Of a stretch of DNA of 64,000 nucleotides, positions 46,345-54,810 are shown piece by piece. The position numbers and the translations under genes are program-made. The stretch's first letter is position 1, and every line of letters starts with the position of its first letter. This stretch comes from Bacteroidota bacterium (GTDB lineage: Bacteria; Bacteroidota; Bacteroidia; Chitinophagales; Chitinophagaceae): contig JACPEA010000011.1 of NCBI GenBank assembly GCA_016183765.1, forward strand, positions 682,001 to 746,000, in the 5' to 3' direction. The notes beneath the pieces were generated by a model. That model searched no databases. It was not told where the DNA came from and was given only the letters and a program-made list of their open reading frames with translations.

Positions 46345-46932
46345 TCATATTATTTCAGGTATCCCTTCTGCAGGTCTTGCGTTTTGCTTTGCATTCCGTA
46401 TGTTCCTGAAATGAGAGGGTGTTAAGCCCCTGTGTTGTGTAAACTGTTTCGACAGGTGGGCCACACTGCTGAATCCCAGCGCGAATGCTATATCAGACAC
46501 TGAACAGTTGGTATACACCAGCATTTCACTGGCCTGTCTGATGCGGTGTTCAATGATGTATTTTTCGAGGCTGTGCTGCTCCGTTCGCGTAAAGAGATCG
46601 CTGAGAGTTTCGTAGCTGGTGTTCAAACTGGTTGCCGCATAACGCGAGAAACGGAAGGCAGGGGGGAAGTCGAAATTGCCGGAATAAACATGCGATACCA
46701 GTGCTTTGATCTCCTGTACGGTCCGGCTGTTTTTTTCTTTCAGTACAGAAAACCCCAGGGATTGTAACTGTTCTTCCAGTAAAGACAGAACAACAGGTTC
46801 TGAATGGCTGATGGTGAGTTCGCCCAGTTGCAGGCTGCTGGCAGCAATGCCCAGCTCTTCCATTGCCTGTTGCACTGCTGTGACGCAGCGTTGACAGACC
46901 ATACCCTTGATATACCATTTCTGTTCCTGCAT
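46345..46932 (-). CDS. AraC-family regulator fused to an N-terminal HMA-like CxxC domain
   Basis: 195 aa. Residues 1-70 form an HMA-like fold with GMVCQRCVTAV, and the last 90 hold an AraC-type double helix-turn-helix (ASEMLVYTNCSVSDIAFALGFSSVAHLSKQFTQHRGLTPSHF). It lacks the usual AraC cupin sensor. Placement 66 bp upstream of copA and the CxxC loop suggest a Cu/Ag-responsive activator; direct metal sensing is inference. It is paralogous to the next gene at 47012-47578. Confidence 0.8.
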   Translation of the reverse strand: MQEQKWYIKGMVCQRCVTAVQQAMEELGIAASSLQLGELTISHSEPVVLSLLEEQLQSLGFSVLKEKNSRTVQEIKALVSHVYSGNFDFPPAFRFSRYAATSLNTSYETLSDLFTRTEQHSLEKYIIEHRIRQASEMLVYTNCSVSDIAFALGFSSVAHLSKQFTQHRGLTPSHFRNIRNAKQNARPAEGIPEII

Positions 46933-47011
46933 ACACCTGTTTTAGACAGGCAAGTTAGCACTGCCGGATGGAGCGGTTGTTATAACATTGTTTGGAACAG
47001 TTATATAATTT

Positions 47012-47578
47012 TCAGGGTCTGATCTTATCGAGTGGGCGCCGGTTCTTCTCTTTTAGCTTGCGGAACTCCGAAGCGGTAAGTCCGGTAACTTTTTTAAACT
47101 GTTGTGACAGGTGCTGCACACTGCTGTATCCCAACTGATCGGCGATGCCGGCAAGACTCAGTTCATCATACACCAGCAGCTCCTTTACTTTTTCAATGCG
47201 CTGCAGGATCGTGTATTTTTCGATGGTGATGCCTTCCACCGATGAAAAAAGCGAACTGAGGTACGGGTAATCGAGTCCCAGCTTCTCTTCCAGTAGGGCT
47301 GATAGTTTCAGGTTCAGGTCATCTTCGCTTCTGTGTATCAGCGATACGATGGTGGTTTTAATCTTCTCAACGATCCTTGATTTTTTATCATCCAGCAATT
47401 CAAAACCGATAGCGGATAAGTTTGCCGAAAAAGCTTCCAGTTGTGAAGGGCTGGCCTGGCTGGCTAATTCGATCTCGCCTAACTGCAGGTGTTTGTAGGG
47501 TAATTCCAGTTTGTCCAGTTCCTGCCTGACCGCCATGATGCAACGGTCGCAAACCATATTTTTTACATAGAGGAACAT
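47012..47578 (-). CDS. Second HMA-like/AraC fusion regulator (paralog)
   Basis: 188 aa from the ATG at 47578, placing NMVCDRCIMAV at residues 7-17. The layout is as in the neighbouring gene at 46345: HMA-like domain, a linker helix region, then AraC helix-turn-helix ending GLTASEFRKLKEKNRR. The two proteins are clearly diverged, so the duplication is not recent. It is divergent from the thioredoxin-like gene at 47680, with about 100 bp shared upstream region it might control. Confidence 0.78.
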   Translation of the reverse strand: MFLYVKNMVCDRCIMAVRQELDKLELPYKHLQLGEIELASQASPSQLEAFSANLSAIGFELLDDKKSRIVEKIKTTIVSLIHRSEDDLNLKLSALLEEKLGLDYPYLSSLFSSVEGITIEKYTILQRIEKVKELLVYDELSLAGIADQLGYSSVQHLSQQFKKVTGLTASEFRKLKEKNRRPLDKIRP

Positions 47579-47679
47579 AGGCTCACGGGATATAAGTGAT
47601 TGGATGGTTCGAAGATATTTATTTTTCGCGGTCAACACCCGTCCTCTGTTTGCCGGGGAACTTCATTATCTTCATTCCT

Positions 47680-48168
47680 ATGAAGAAAAAAATGGGTATG
47701 GTACTGCTACTGTCTGTGTTATTGGGTGTGTCAATGGCGCAAACGCCTGCCCAAAGGGTCCCGGACTTCCGTTTTATCAGGAAGAGCGGTGCTGCATTTA
47801 CCCGCCAGGACCTGGCAACCGGCAAACCTGTTTTTTTTGTCTTCTTTGATATTACCTGCGAGCATTGCCGCATGAGCTTGCAATACCTGAACAGTCATTA
47901 CCGTGAACTGAATAAGGCCGCACTTTACCTGGTAACCATGGACCCCGGTCCCAGTGCAGAAGCTTTCCTGGCCGGCGTAGCGCCGCAATTGGCAAAACAA
48001 CCCAATGTTTTATTGCTGCGCGATACCCGGCAGCAGTTCATCACCCTTTTTCAACCCAGGAAATTCCCTTCCCTGTTCCTCTATTCTTCCCAACAGCAGC
48101 TGATCCTGTACAGTGATGAGGAAAAGGACCTGCCCGTTTTTTTGGCAAAGATCAGGTCTGCCAGGTAA
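47680..48168 (+). CDS. Secreted thioredoxin-like/TlpA-type protein
   Basis: 162 aa with a signal peptide (KKKMGMVLLLSVLLGVSMAQ). The redoxin-like core contains FFDITCEHCRMSLQYL, a CxxC (CEHC) active site at the expected place after the first beta-strand. It probably reduces or isomerises periplasmic thiols, perhaps of metal-binding proteins given its place beside the copper module. The ATG at 47680 is chosen for the signal peptide. Confidence 0.8.
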   Translation: MKKKMGMVLLLSVLLGVSMAQTPAQRVPDFRFIRKSGAAFTRQDLATGKPVFFVFFDITCEHCRMSLQYLNSHYRELNKAALYLVTMDPGPSAEAFLAGVAPQLAKQPNVLLLRDTRQQFITLFQPRKFPSLFLYSSQQQLILYSDEEKDLPVFLAKIRSAR

Positions 48169-48310
48169 AGCGGACCTTTGTACCGCTATAGCCTTAAAGT
48201 GCGGGTAATACTTGTTTTATTGTCTGGCGAATACCCTGTATTTTTATAAGCGCGTCCAGGAACTGTTCAGGGAAACAGGCAGCGATCGCTCAAGCGCCAA
48301 ACCAAACTGC

Positions 48311-48979
48311 ATGCGCCAACCGTCCAAAGATCCCCGCCTGATCTCCTTTAAAACACTGGTACAATCCATAGGCTGGATAAGTGTTTTGTTGCCGGCAGCC
48401 ATGCTGGTGGGCAATTACCTGTTTGGCCACTGTTATGCCATACAGGATTCGGTAAGCGATTATTACTATACCATTACCGGTGGCCTGCTGGTGGGTATGT
48501 TATGTTCGGTGGCGCTGTTCCTAATCTCCTACAAAGGCAATTCCGGCGACCGGTTGGATGGGTTTCTGTCTACCTCGGCGGGTATACTGGCATTAGGGGT
48601 TGCTTTTTTCCCTACCAATGAAACCAGTGCCGACAGTTGCGCTATCATTCATCTGCCACTGAACGAGCTGCGTAATAACCTGCACAATGTGTTCTCTGCT
48701 GCCCTGTTCCTGGTGCTGGCAGCTATTTCCCTGTTCCTGTTCACCAAAAGCAGGGGTGTGGTCATCACCCGACAGAAAAAACAGCGTAACCGGGTGTACC
48801 GTAGTTGTGGGGTGTTAATGCTGGTATGTATTGTATTGCTGGCATTGTATACGAATGTGCGGGATACTATGCCCTGGTTAAAAGCCTTTAAGCCTGTTTT
48901 CTGGCTGGAGTCCGGCGCTTTATTGGCATTCGGGATTTCCTGGCTGGTGAAAGGCGGGTTGTTTTTGAAGGACAGATGA
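48311..48979 (+). CDS. DUF998-like integral membrane protein
   Basis: 222 aa with about six hydrophobic segments. The pattern of an early SDYYYTITGGLLVGMLC after the first helix, then ALGVAFFPTNE, is seen in DUF998-type proteins. Function is unknown. The start at ATG 48311 is uncertain; upstream in-frame codons exist to 48212. The stop codon (48977-48979) touches the start of a tandem-repeat array. Confidence 0.65.
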   Translation: MRQPSKDPRLISFKTLVQSIGWISVLLPAAMLVGNYLFGHCYAIQDSVSDYYYTITGGLLVGMLCSVALFLISYKGNSGDRLDGFLSTSAGILALGVAFFPTNETSADSCAIIHLPLNELRNNLHNVFSAALFLVLAAISLFLFTKSRGVVITRQKKQRNRVYRSCGVLMLVCIVLLALYTNVRDTMPWLKAFKPVFWLESGALLAFGISWLVKGGLFLKDR

Positions 48980-49050
48980 CAAGTGACAAGTGACAAGTGA
49001 CAATGAGTGAATGAGTGAATGAGTGAATGAGTGAATGAGTGGATGAGTGA
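48978..49050 (+). repeat. GACAAGT 7-mer array followed by ATGAGTGA octamer satellite
   Basis: Three and a half copies of GACAAGT (48978-49004) pass into six copies of ATGAGTGA/ATGAGTGG (49003-49050). This is the same octamer that flanks the four-helix-bundle cassette at 29917 and 30445, here without a neighbouring gene of that type. It lies directly after the stop codon of the gene ending at 48979. Confidence 0.85.
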
Positions 49051-49151
49051 ATGGGGGGGTGTTTTATTGGGGGTACTCTCATTTTAGACAGGCCCTGTTT
49101 ACAAGTACAGAAAATTTCATATTTCTATTCTTTATGTTTTTGAGCACTGTT

Positions 49152-49766
49152 CTATTGAACAGTACCGAACCTTGTGCCTATGTAAAATGAGATCCCATTT
49201 ACGCTGCCACCCTGGATAGTAGCAGGGGAGGTCCAATAGGATACATCAAAATAAACCGTCTGAAAAAAATTCGACCTGGTTTTATAAGCCAGCCTGCTCC
49301 CGCCTCTCGCAAATACATTACTCTCTCTTGCTACATCCTGCTTAGCGATGTTTGACGCAAAATCAACTGATATTCTGGGTTCACCTATATTTAAATAACC
49401 CCCACCTCCGTAGAATGAAATGAACCATTTATGATTTTTAAGGGGAATATTCTTTCCGCCGTTTAGTCCAAGCAGGAGGAGGGAACTGTTGGTATTTTGA
49501 AACAGAAAAGACGAGTTTCCGTCTCTTATTTGTTGGTCATATTTGAGTGCATTAAAATCAAATACAGCCTGGGTATACCAATTTTTCTTCAAAGCCATTT
49601 CAACGCCGGAATTGAAGGCAAGTGTTGACTGAACGGCATTCCTGAATTTCCCCTGCGGGTTTATCAATCCGATCGCAGTTGTAAAAAATAATTTGCCACT
49701 TTCCTGAGCCGGTAACAATTGGCTGCTAAATAATATTATTATGAAGACAGCTATATTTTTTTTCAT
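49152..49766 (-). CDS. Putative outer-membrane beta-barrel protein
   Basis: 204 aa with signal peptide MKKNIAVFIIILFSSQLLPAQ. The mature part alternates polar and aromatic residues (FFTTAIGLINPQGKF, WYTQAVFDFNALKYD, KWFISFYGGGGYLNIG) in strand-like runs ending with an aromatic-rich segment. This is consistent with a small porin-like barrel of 8-10 strands. No family is recognised with certainty. It follows the OB-fold gene in the same direction. Confidence 0.6.
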   Translation of the reverse strand: MKKNIAVFIIILFSSQLLPAQESGKLFFTTAIGLINPQGKFRNAVQSTLAFNSGVEMALKKNWYTQAVFDFNALKYDQQIRDGNSSFLFQNTNSSLLLLGLNGGKNIPLKNHKWFISFYGGGGYLNIGEPRISVDFASNIAKQDVARESNVFARGGSRLAYKTRSNFFQTVYFDVSYWTSPATIQGGSVNGISFYIGTRFGTVQ

Positions 49767-49847
49767 TTTTAGTACAATTAGTTTTAGGCAGCAATTAATC
49801 TGATAGTAACTTTTCTTCAGTACACGTATAAAACCGTTCTTACCTGG

Positions 49848-50318
49848 TTACTTTACAATAGCGCATTGAACCATGACGGCATGTTCATATAAGTCAAGAT
49901 CTGCATCGTAGCTGTTGCCGGCTGTAATAGCGCCTTTGATGTGTATGGTATCACCTTCTTTTACCCCCGCTATTTCCGGACTTGTTTTTAATGTAAATGT
50001 GCAACTGACGCCAGCTTTAGCGCCTTCTTCTTTTAAAATAATTACCGTTTCTCCGATCTGGTTTTCGGACACCTTGCTTACCCGGCCTTCTATAACCAGT
50101 ATTTTAGAATTACCATCCTGCGACAGGTATTTTGCATTAGCCGCATTTGCATCTGCTGAAAATTCTTGTATAAGATCGTTAACTTTTAATGCTGCAAATG
50201 CTTTTGTGGCCTGCACATCCCGATGCGGTTTAAACCACATATAAGTGGCTATGCTGCCGGCTATTATTGATCCTGCCAGAATTACAAACCCAATTCGCTT
50301 AATTGTTTTCTTTTTCAT
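49848..50318 (-). CDS. Membrane-anchored OB-fold (tRNA_anti-like) protein
   Basis: 156 aa. An N-terminal transmembrane helix (IGFVILAGSIIAGSIATYMW) is followed by an OB-fold-like domain (ILVIEGRVSKVSENQIGETVIILKEE, then EGDTIHIKGAITAG and DLDLYEHAVMVQCAI). Such tRNA_anti-like domains in Bacteroidota are found in small secreted or anchored proteins of unknown role. It is 81 bp upstream of the barrel protein and may be co-transcribed. Confidence 0.65.
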   Translation of the reverse strand: MKKKTIKRIGFVILAGSIIAGSIATYMWFKPHRDVQATKAFAALKVNDLIQEFSADANAANAKYLSQDGNSKILVIEGRVSKVSENQIGETVIILKEEGAKAGVSCTFTLKTSPEIAGVKEGDTIHIKGAITAGNSYDADLDLYEHAVMVQCAIVK

Positions 50319-50363
50319 AGTGCTTGCTTTATTGTTTTATTTGATAGACAGCCTCTGGAAAAT

Positions 50364-50688
50364 TTAACAGGTGCAGCTTTCGGCTATCATAATCGATTGG
50401 TCCATTTTCTTAAAACCTACAAGTGATATAGTGACTGATTGCCAGCTTGTCGTTGTTGTTTTTACAATGTCATCGTGTCTAATAAAGAATTCGGTAGCAT
50501 ATCCGTCATTTGCCGGGTAATCAAATCCAGGAACAAACCCTTTTAAGAAACCGGGTATCCGTTCTCACGCACTTTAAGTATGAATGATAACAACGGATCT
50601 TCCGTTTTCTTTATTCACCGTCCGATAGATGGATAGAGGCTTTTCGAAATGCCGGATTTCCCGTTAGCAATTGTTTTACTGTTTCCAT
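50364..50688 (-). pseudogene. Frameshifted remnant of an unidentified gene
   Basis: On the minus strand a conceptual protein can be followed through three frames. It starts METVKQLLTGNPAFRKAS, continues DPLLSFILKVRENGYP in a second frame, and then GFVPGFDYPANDGYATEFF to MIAESCTC-stop at 50364 in a third. Each frame stops soon after its segment. This pattern indicates at least two indels in a former gene of about 110 codons, or sequencing errors. The family is not recognised. The remainder of 50319-50858 shows no intact gene. Confidence 0.55.
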
Positions 50689-50858
50689 AGTATATGGCCT
50701 GTTTCGCTGCTCAGGGTAGTAGCCATTTCATTTCTTTATCTATTTTGGAGGACTAATCTCCGAACATATTTCCCGGTCGTAAAAGATGACAGAGAACTCA
50801 TGGTTGATGGAAGTGATGACAGTAAAACCTGTACAAACACTATTTCTTACTGCATTTT

Positions 50859-51983
50859 CTATGTCGCCATGTTAAGATGTAATGGGAGTAGTCGCTTTTG
50901 ATGTTCCTGTGAACTCAAGTGAAATTGTATACGATCCAGTTTTTTAACGTACTGTAAATTTTCTCTAAGCATGTTGACCCCTTGCCTGATGGATAAGTTA
51001 GAAAACCCTCTTTTTCTATTTTGCATGGATACCTGGAAAAGCAAATCCCAATGTCGGATAATTTCTTTCCATGCAAAGAATAGGGAATGTACAGGATCGT
51101 ACATATGTGTTGGCTCACTACCGGCGCCATTGAGTTCTATAATACTCCAGTTCTTATCCTCAGCCAATTCCTCAAAATTGTTAAACCTTATATCAAGCCG
51201 ACCAAAATAAAAACCTTCAATTTGTTGACATGCGTTATCAATAACTGATTCGATTTCCTTGTTGTTTTTATAAGAACTGTCGAGAAACAAAGAGCCCCTT
51301 ACATGGTTTCCGTAAGGCACCAGGATCTTTTCTACTCCTTTTCCCGGAATGGCATCTATCTCATCTTCTAAATTTCTTTCCAGTACAGGTAATTGTAGAA
51401 TATGACGAGGATTCCTGTTCAATAACTGCCTGATGGTACTTACGCCATCCCCCGTTATTTTTAAAAACTCCTTTTCAACTATGCCGGTTATTTTGCCTCT
51501 TTTTTCACTTGGTAATCTTACATAAAAGATGCCTACTTCTTTCGGATAAGGTATAAAAGGCTGAACAACAAAATCAACAGTAAATGTTTTAATGGCGCTG
51601 ATGAATTCATGGTCGTTATGCACTTTCAGCACAGCCTTGCCCTGCATCCCAATGTCCGGTTTAATAACAAGCGGATATTGTAAATTATTATTCCTCAACG
51701 TTTCTTTTATTTTGTCAAAGGAATTATCGACGGGAAAAAATAAGGTAACAGGCTTGTATCTTTCCGGAATCAGTTGGTCAATGTCACTTTTAGATTCCAT
51801 CAGGAAGCCTGCATTTTTAATACTTGGGTTAGAAGTGCTAAAAAAGAAAAATGACCTGGCTCTCATACAATACCATAACCATACAGGATAGATCGGGAAA
51901 TACAGCACATGAAAGGGCCAGAATTCCCAGTTCGTAAACCTGATGTAAAACGGTAACGATTTAATTTTTTTGAACACTTTCAT
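50859..51983 (-). CDS. ATP-grasp domain protein
   Basis: 374 aa. The central region shows ATP-grasp features: YPLVIKPDIGMQGKAVLKV (lysine and glycine-rich loop), VVQPFIPYPKEVGIFYVR, then YFGRLDIRFNNFEEL and the Mg-binding SIIELNGAGSEPTH near the end. It resembles D-Ala-D-Ala ligase-like enzymes but has a distinct aromatic N-terminus (WPFHVLYFPIYPVWLW) that may touch the membrane. The carboxylate and amine substrates are unknown. It overlaps the NRDE gene by 23 bp, indicating translational coupling. Confidence 0.8.
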   Translation of the reverse strand: MKVFKKIKSLPFYIRFTNWEFWPFHVLYFPIYPVWLWYCMRARSFFFFSTSNPSIKNAGFLMESKSDIDQLIPERYKPVTLFFPVDNSFDKIKETLRNNNLQYPLVIKPDIGMQGKAVLKVHNDHEFISAIKTFTVDFVVQPFIPYPKEVGIFYVRLPSEKRGKITGIVEKEFLKITGDGVSTIRQLLNRNPRHILQLPVLERNLEDEIDAIPGKGVEKILVPYGNHVRGSLFLDSSYKNNKEIESVIDNACQQIEGFYFGRLDIRFNNFEELAEDKNWSIIELNGAGSEPTHMYDPVHSLFFAWKEIIRHWDLLFQVSMQNRKRGFSNLSIRQGVNMLRENLQYVKKLDRIQFHLSSQEHQKRLLPLHLNMAT

Positions 51984-52722
51984 TAATTGATTGAAGGTTA
52001 ATATGCGGGATATTCATTAAATCATACTGAAGCATCGATTCAACATCTTGTAGTAAGTCTTTATGGCGGAACTGAACCTTTTTCTGTTCTATGCAGAGTG
52101 AAGTAATACTGGTTGTTGAGATCCTGTTTTTTCTTGAGATTAATAATCCATATTCCTTGTTGGCAGCATGTGTATTTCCGTGAAAGTCTAAAACATTTTT
52201 TTGGGTCATATCAGGGTTTTGCTGAAGCCAATTGTTAAACCAGTTATGTCTTTCAGCGATCATGAGTTTGTTATAAAGTGTTACTGATGACCAGATATGG
52301 GCTTGCCCCCTATCAAGAAGTTTCATTATCAGTTTTTCACCATCCCATTGGATCTCTCTTAACACGCATTGCTCCCATAGAATTATGGTAAAATTCTCGA
52401 TACCGTTACAATTATAGTTTTTCAATGCCGTTAAGGGTGAATCAGATTGAAATATATCAGGTAATACAAGGCCCCTGCTTTTCCGATAGGAAAGCATCGG
52501 TTTGTGTTTTTCGATCGCACCATTTAACAATATGCCGGTATCACCAAATTCATTACTGATAAACCAGGTGCCACCGGCTTTACTGTCTTTGGGGAAAACC
52601 AGCTTTCTGTTATTTACCTGATAAAACTCCGGATAGAAGGCAATGCCGCGACTGATATGTTCGTCGCGATTTGAAGTAAGAATTACTCCATTTTTAGTTG
52701 GAATATAGGTTACGGTACACAT
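51961..52722 (-). CDS. NRDE-family (TANGO2-like) protein
   Basis: 253 aa. It begins MCTVTYIP and contains LTSNRDEHISR, the NRDE signature, with Cys2 as a possible N-terminal nucleophile (Ntn-like fold). GGTWFISNEFGDTGILLNG follows. Eukaryotic TANGO2 is linked to haem and acyl-CoA handling, but bacterial function is unsettled. It is first in a two-gene unit with the ATP-grasp protein. Confidence 0.85.
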   Translation of the reverse strand: MCTVTYIPTKNGVILTSNRDEHISRGIAFYPEFYQVNNRKLVFPKDSKAGGTWFISNEFGDTGILLNGAIEKHKPMLSYRKSRGLVLPDIFQSDSPLTALKNYNCNGIENFTIILWEQCVLREIQWDGEKLIMKLLDRGQAHIWSSVTLYNKLMIAERHNWFNNWLQQNPDMTQKNVLDFHGNTHAANKEYGLLISRKNRISTTSITSLCIEQKKVQFRHKDLLQDVESMLQYDLMNIPHINLQSINESVQKN

Positions 52723-52993
52723 GAATTATCCGATTCTTTTACCATTCGTTGAATTCTATAGCCAAGACGGGGAAATGTCACTTACCTTACAAAGGAGTAT
52801 CTAAAATATAAAACTGCGGCGATATTGCGTATTTCTTTTCGTAAGGCAGGAGCAAGGTCGTTCGGGACGGACTATTGTAAAGGAGCCTGTTATCAGCAGT
52901 AGCTTTTGCGGGCATTTTTAGCCGGAGCGAAAGGAACAGCGACTTCTTACGTCTTTAAATCAAAGAAAAACACCTGTAGGGCCATGTCTTTTT

Positions 52994-53475
52994 AAAAACA
53001 AGTATGTTTTGATTGCAACTGGCTCAACCAGGGAGGTTATTGATCCAGCTCCTTATAGCAGTGATTATGGGCTATGTTATAGCCTGATCATTTTTATACA
53101 AAGGGGCAAAAGTAGTATTGGTTAGCGAGTCGGTAAATATCCGATTGCAATATCCAGCTTAATAATTGTGTCAGTTATTTCCGCTGCTGAAGTGCATCTT
53201 GCCGGCAGCCTGAATTTTAATGATATTGATATTGCAGTGTTTGCTGCAGCCGTGGCAGATGATAAACCGGAAGTAGTGCCGAGGATAAAACAAAGAAAGA
53301 AGGTGATGAACTTTTTTTAAATTTATTATAGATCCCGGTATAGCTTCGGGGTTTGGTAAAGTATAACGCAATGATCAGGCTTCTGCTGGGTTTGCACAGG
53401 AAACCGACAATGGAACACGCTGAGGATTCATTGCTGAAAAGATCATTTGACAGGATTGTACTAAATTCAATTACT
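52994..53475 (+). pseudogene. coaBC: Decayed coaBC (phosphopantothenoylcysteine synthetase part)
   Basis: Segments of the CoaB domain are readable in order but in different frames with stops between. KYVLIATGSTREVIDPAPYS (from 52994) matches the start of the synthetase domain. KGAKVVLVSESV follows near 53100. DIDIAVFAAAVADDKPE (about 53220-53275) is the signature AAVADxxP. AGFAQETDN (about 53384) and FDRIVLNSIT (to 53475) match GFALET and IVLNS. No single frame spans it, so it cannot make a functional enzyme. A working copy must lie elsewhere. 52723-52993 contains nothing identifiable. Confidence 0.8.
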
Positions 53476-53565
53476 GGCCTATATTGTATAAAGATGGAGT
53501 AGTTTTTACCTTTTCTCTATAACAGTAATAGTACTATGAACCCTTATAATAAGTGTTGAAATACA

Positions 53566-54153
53566 ATGATGATGGTTTTAATTGGAATTTTTATGGGCTT
53601 ATATGGGTATATTTTCCCCGGGAATATCAACCTGATGATTTTGGAATTATATACTTCAAAAAGACATAGATTTCTCATAGTCATGCTGGCTCTGGTGGTA
53701 GTATTTGAGAGCATTTATTGTCTTGGATCACTTCTGTTTATTAATACCCTTAAAAACAATACCAGGCTTTTTTTAGGTATTGAATCAGTGTCCTATATTT
53801 TACTTTTTATTTTGGGATTATGGATGTTATTGGAGAGAAAAGGAAATAATAAGCAACCTCATAAAAACACCATAGTCAGAGGCATTCTTGCTGTAATAAT
53901 TCATCCTCAGCAAATTCCTTATTGGCTCATTGCTGGTAGTATATTAAGTGAGTCGCTGAACCTTATTCCTACTAACCGGGCCATCCTTACATTTATTTTT
54001 TTTAATGCAATAGGCACTTTATTGATAATGCTGACCTATATGTTTTTAGGAAAAAGAATATTGAATTATTTTAAAATGAACATATTTCTACTCAATAAAG
54101 TTATGGGCATTGTGTATATTCTACTGTTTTTCACACATATGTTCATCATATAA
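53566..54153 (+). CDS. LysE-like small integral membrane protein
   Basis: 195 aa with about six hydrophobic helices. An early PGNINLMILELY loop and IIHPQQIPYWLIAGSI in the second half recall the LysE/RhtB exporter layout, but sequence similarity is weak and I would not assign a substrate. The region is AT-rich with several ATG codons at the start (53566, 53569, 53572). Confidence 0.55.
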   Translation: MMMVLIGIFMGLYGYIFPGNINLMILELYTSKRHRFLIVMLALVVVFESIYCLGSLLFINTLKNNTRLFLGIESVSYILLFILGLWMLLERKGNNKQPHKNTIVRGILAVIIHPQQIPYWLIAGSILSESLNLIPTNRAILTFIFFNAIGTLLIMLTYMFLGKRILNYFKMNIFLLNKVMGIVYILLFFTHMFII

Positions 54154-54327
54154 TTAAATGCTTCAGGTACTCAGCAGCTGCGTTAAAAATGCTGATTATT
54201 TCAGAAGTACCACTTTTTTCAGATAGTTTTTGGCTACATTTCTGATCTAAGAAGAGATATTACTTCGATATATTTTTTTTATTTTGATTTGTAAGGAATA
54301 TTGCTATTCAAAGTCTTTACAATAAAG

Positions 54328-54804
54328 ATGATGCGTAATAAGATGCTACTGTCCGGCCTGATGGCAGTCATAGCCGTTCTGATTTTTGCCTTTATTCAAA
54401 AAGACAATAATGAAATAAGTGAAGGCAACAATGATCCTGCTAATAAGTCTGGTATTCAATTTATATCGTCAGACTGGAGCAAAGCCTTAGCTGAGGCAAA
54501 AAAACAGCATAAATTGATTTTCCTCGATGCTTATGCCTCCTGGTGCGGTCCGTGTAAATTATTGAAGAAAAAAACCTTTCCTGATAAGTCTGTTGGCGAT
54601 TTTTTTAATGCAAACTATATTAATATAGCCATTGACATGGAAAAAGGAGAGGGGCCTTTGTTAAGTGAGAAATTCGAAGTAAGCGCATATCCGACCCTGA
54701 TTATTGCTGATGCTGACGGTAATATTGTTACTTACACACGAGGATACATTACGCCCAAACAATTGATCGAATTTGGCGAATATGGGATTAAACACAAGAA
54801 ATAA
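54328..54804 (+). CDS. Membrane-anchored thioredoxin-like protein (WCGPC)
   Basis: 158 aa from the ATG at 54328. An N-terminal hydrophobic segment (MLLSGLMAVIAVLIFAFI) is followed by a thioredoxin domain with FLDAYASWCGPCKLLKKKTF and the cis-Pro region SAYPTLIIAD. The variable start and long linker resemble DUF255-type periplasmic thioredoxins. It likely acts as a periplasmic disulfide reductase. It is 6 bp upstream of a second thioredoxin-fold gene. Confidence 0.85.
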   Translation: MMRNKMLLSGLMAVIAVLIFAFIQKDNNEISEGNNDPANKSGIQFISSDWSKALAEAKKQHKLIFLDAYASWCGPCKLLKKKTFPDKSVGDFFNANYINIAIDMEKGEGPLLSEKFEVSAYPTLIIADADGNIVTYTRGYITPKQLIEFGEYGIKHKK

Positions 54805-54810
54805 TACGGC

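Noticed and set aside
50859-52722. Graspetide (ATP-grasp peptide) biosynthesis locus
   Set aside because: No precursor peptide with repeated Thr/Glu motifs was found nearby, and the ATP-grasp protein looks more like a D-Ala-D-Ala-type ligase with an NRDE partner.
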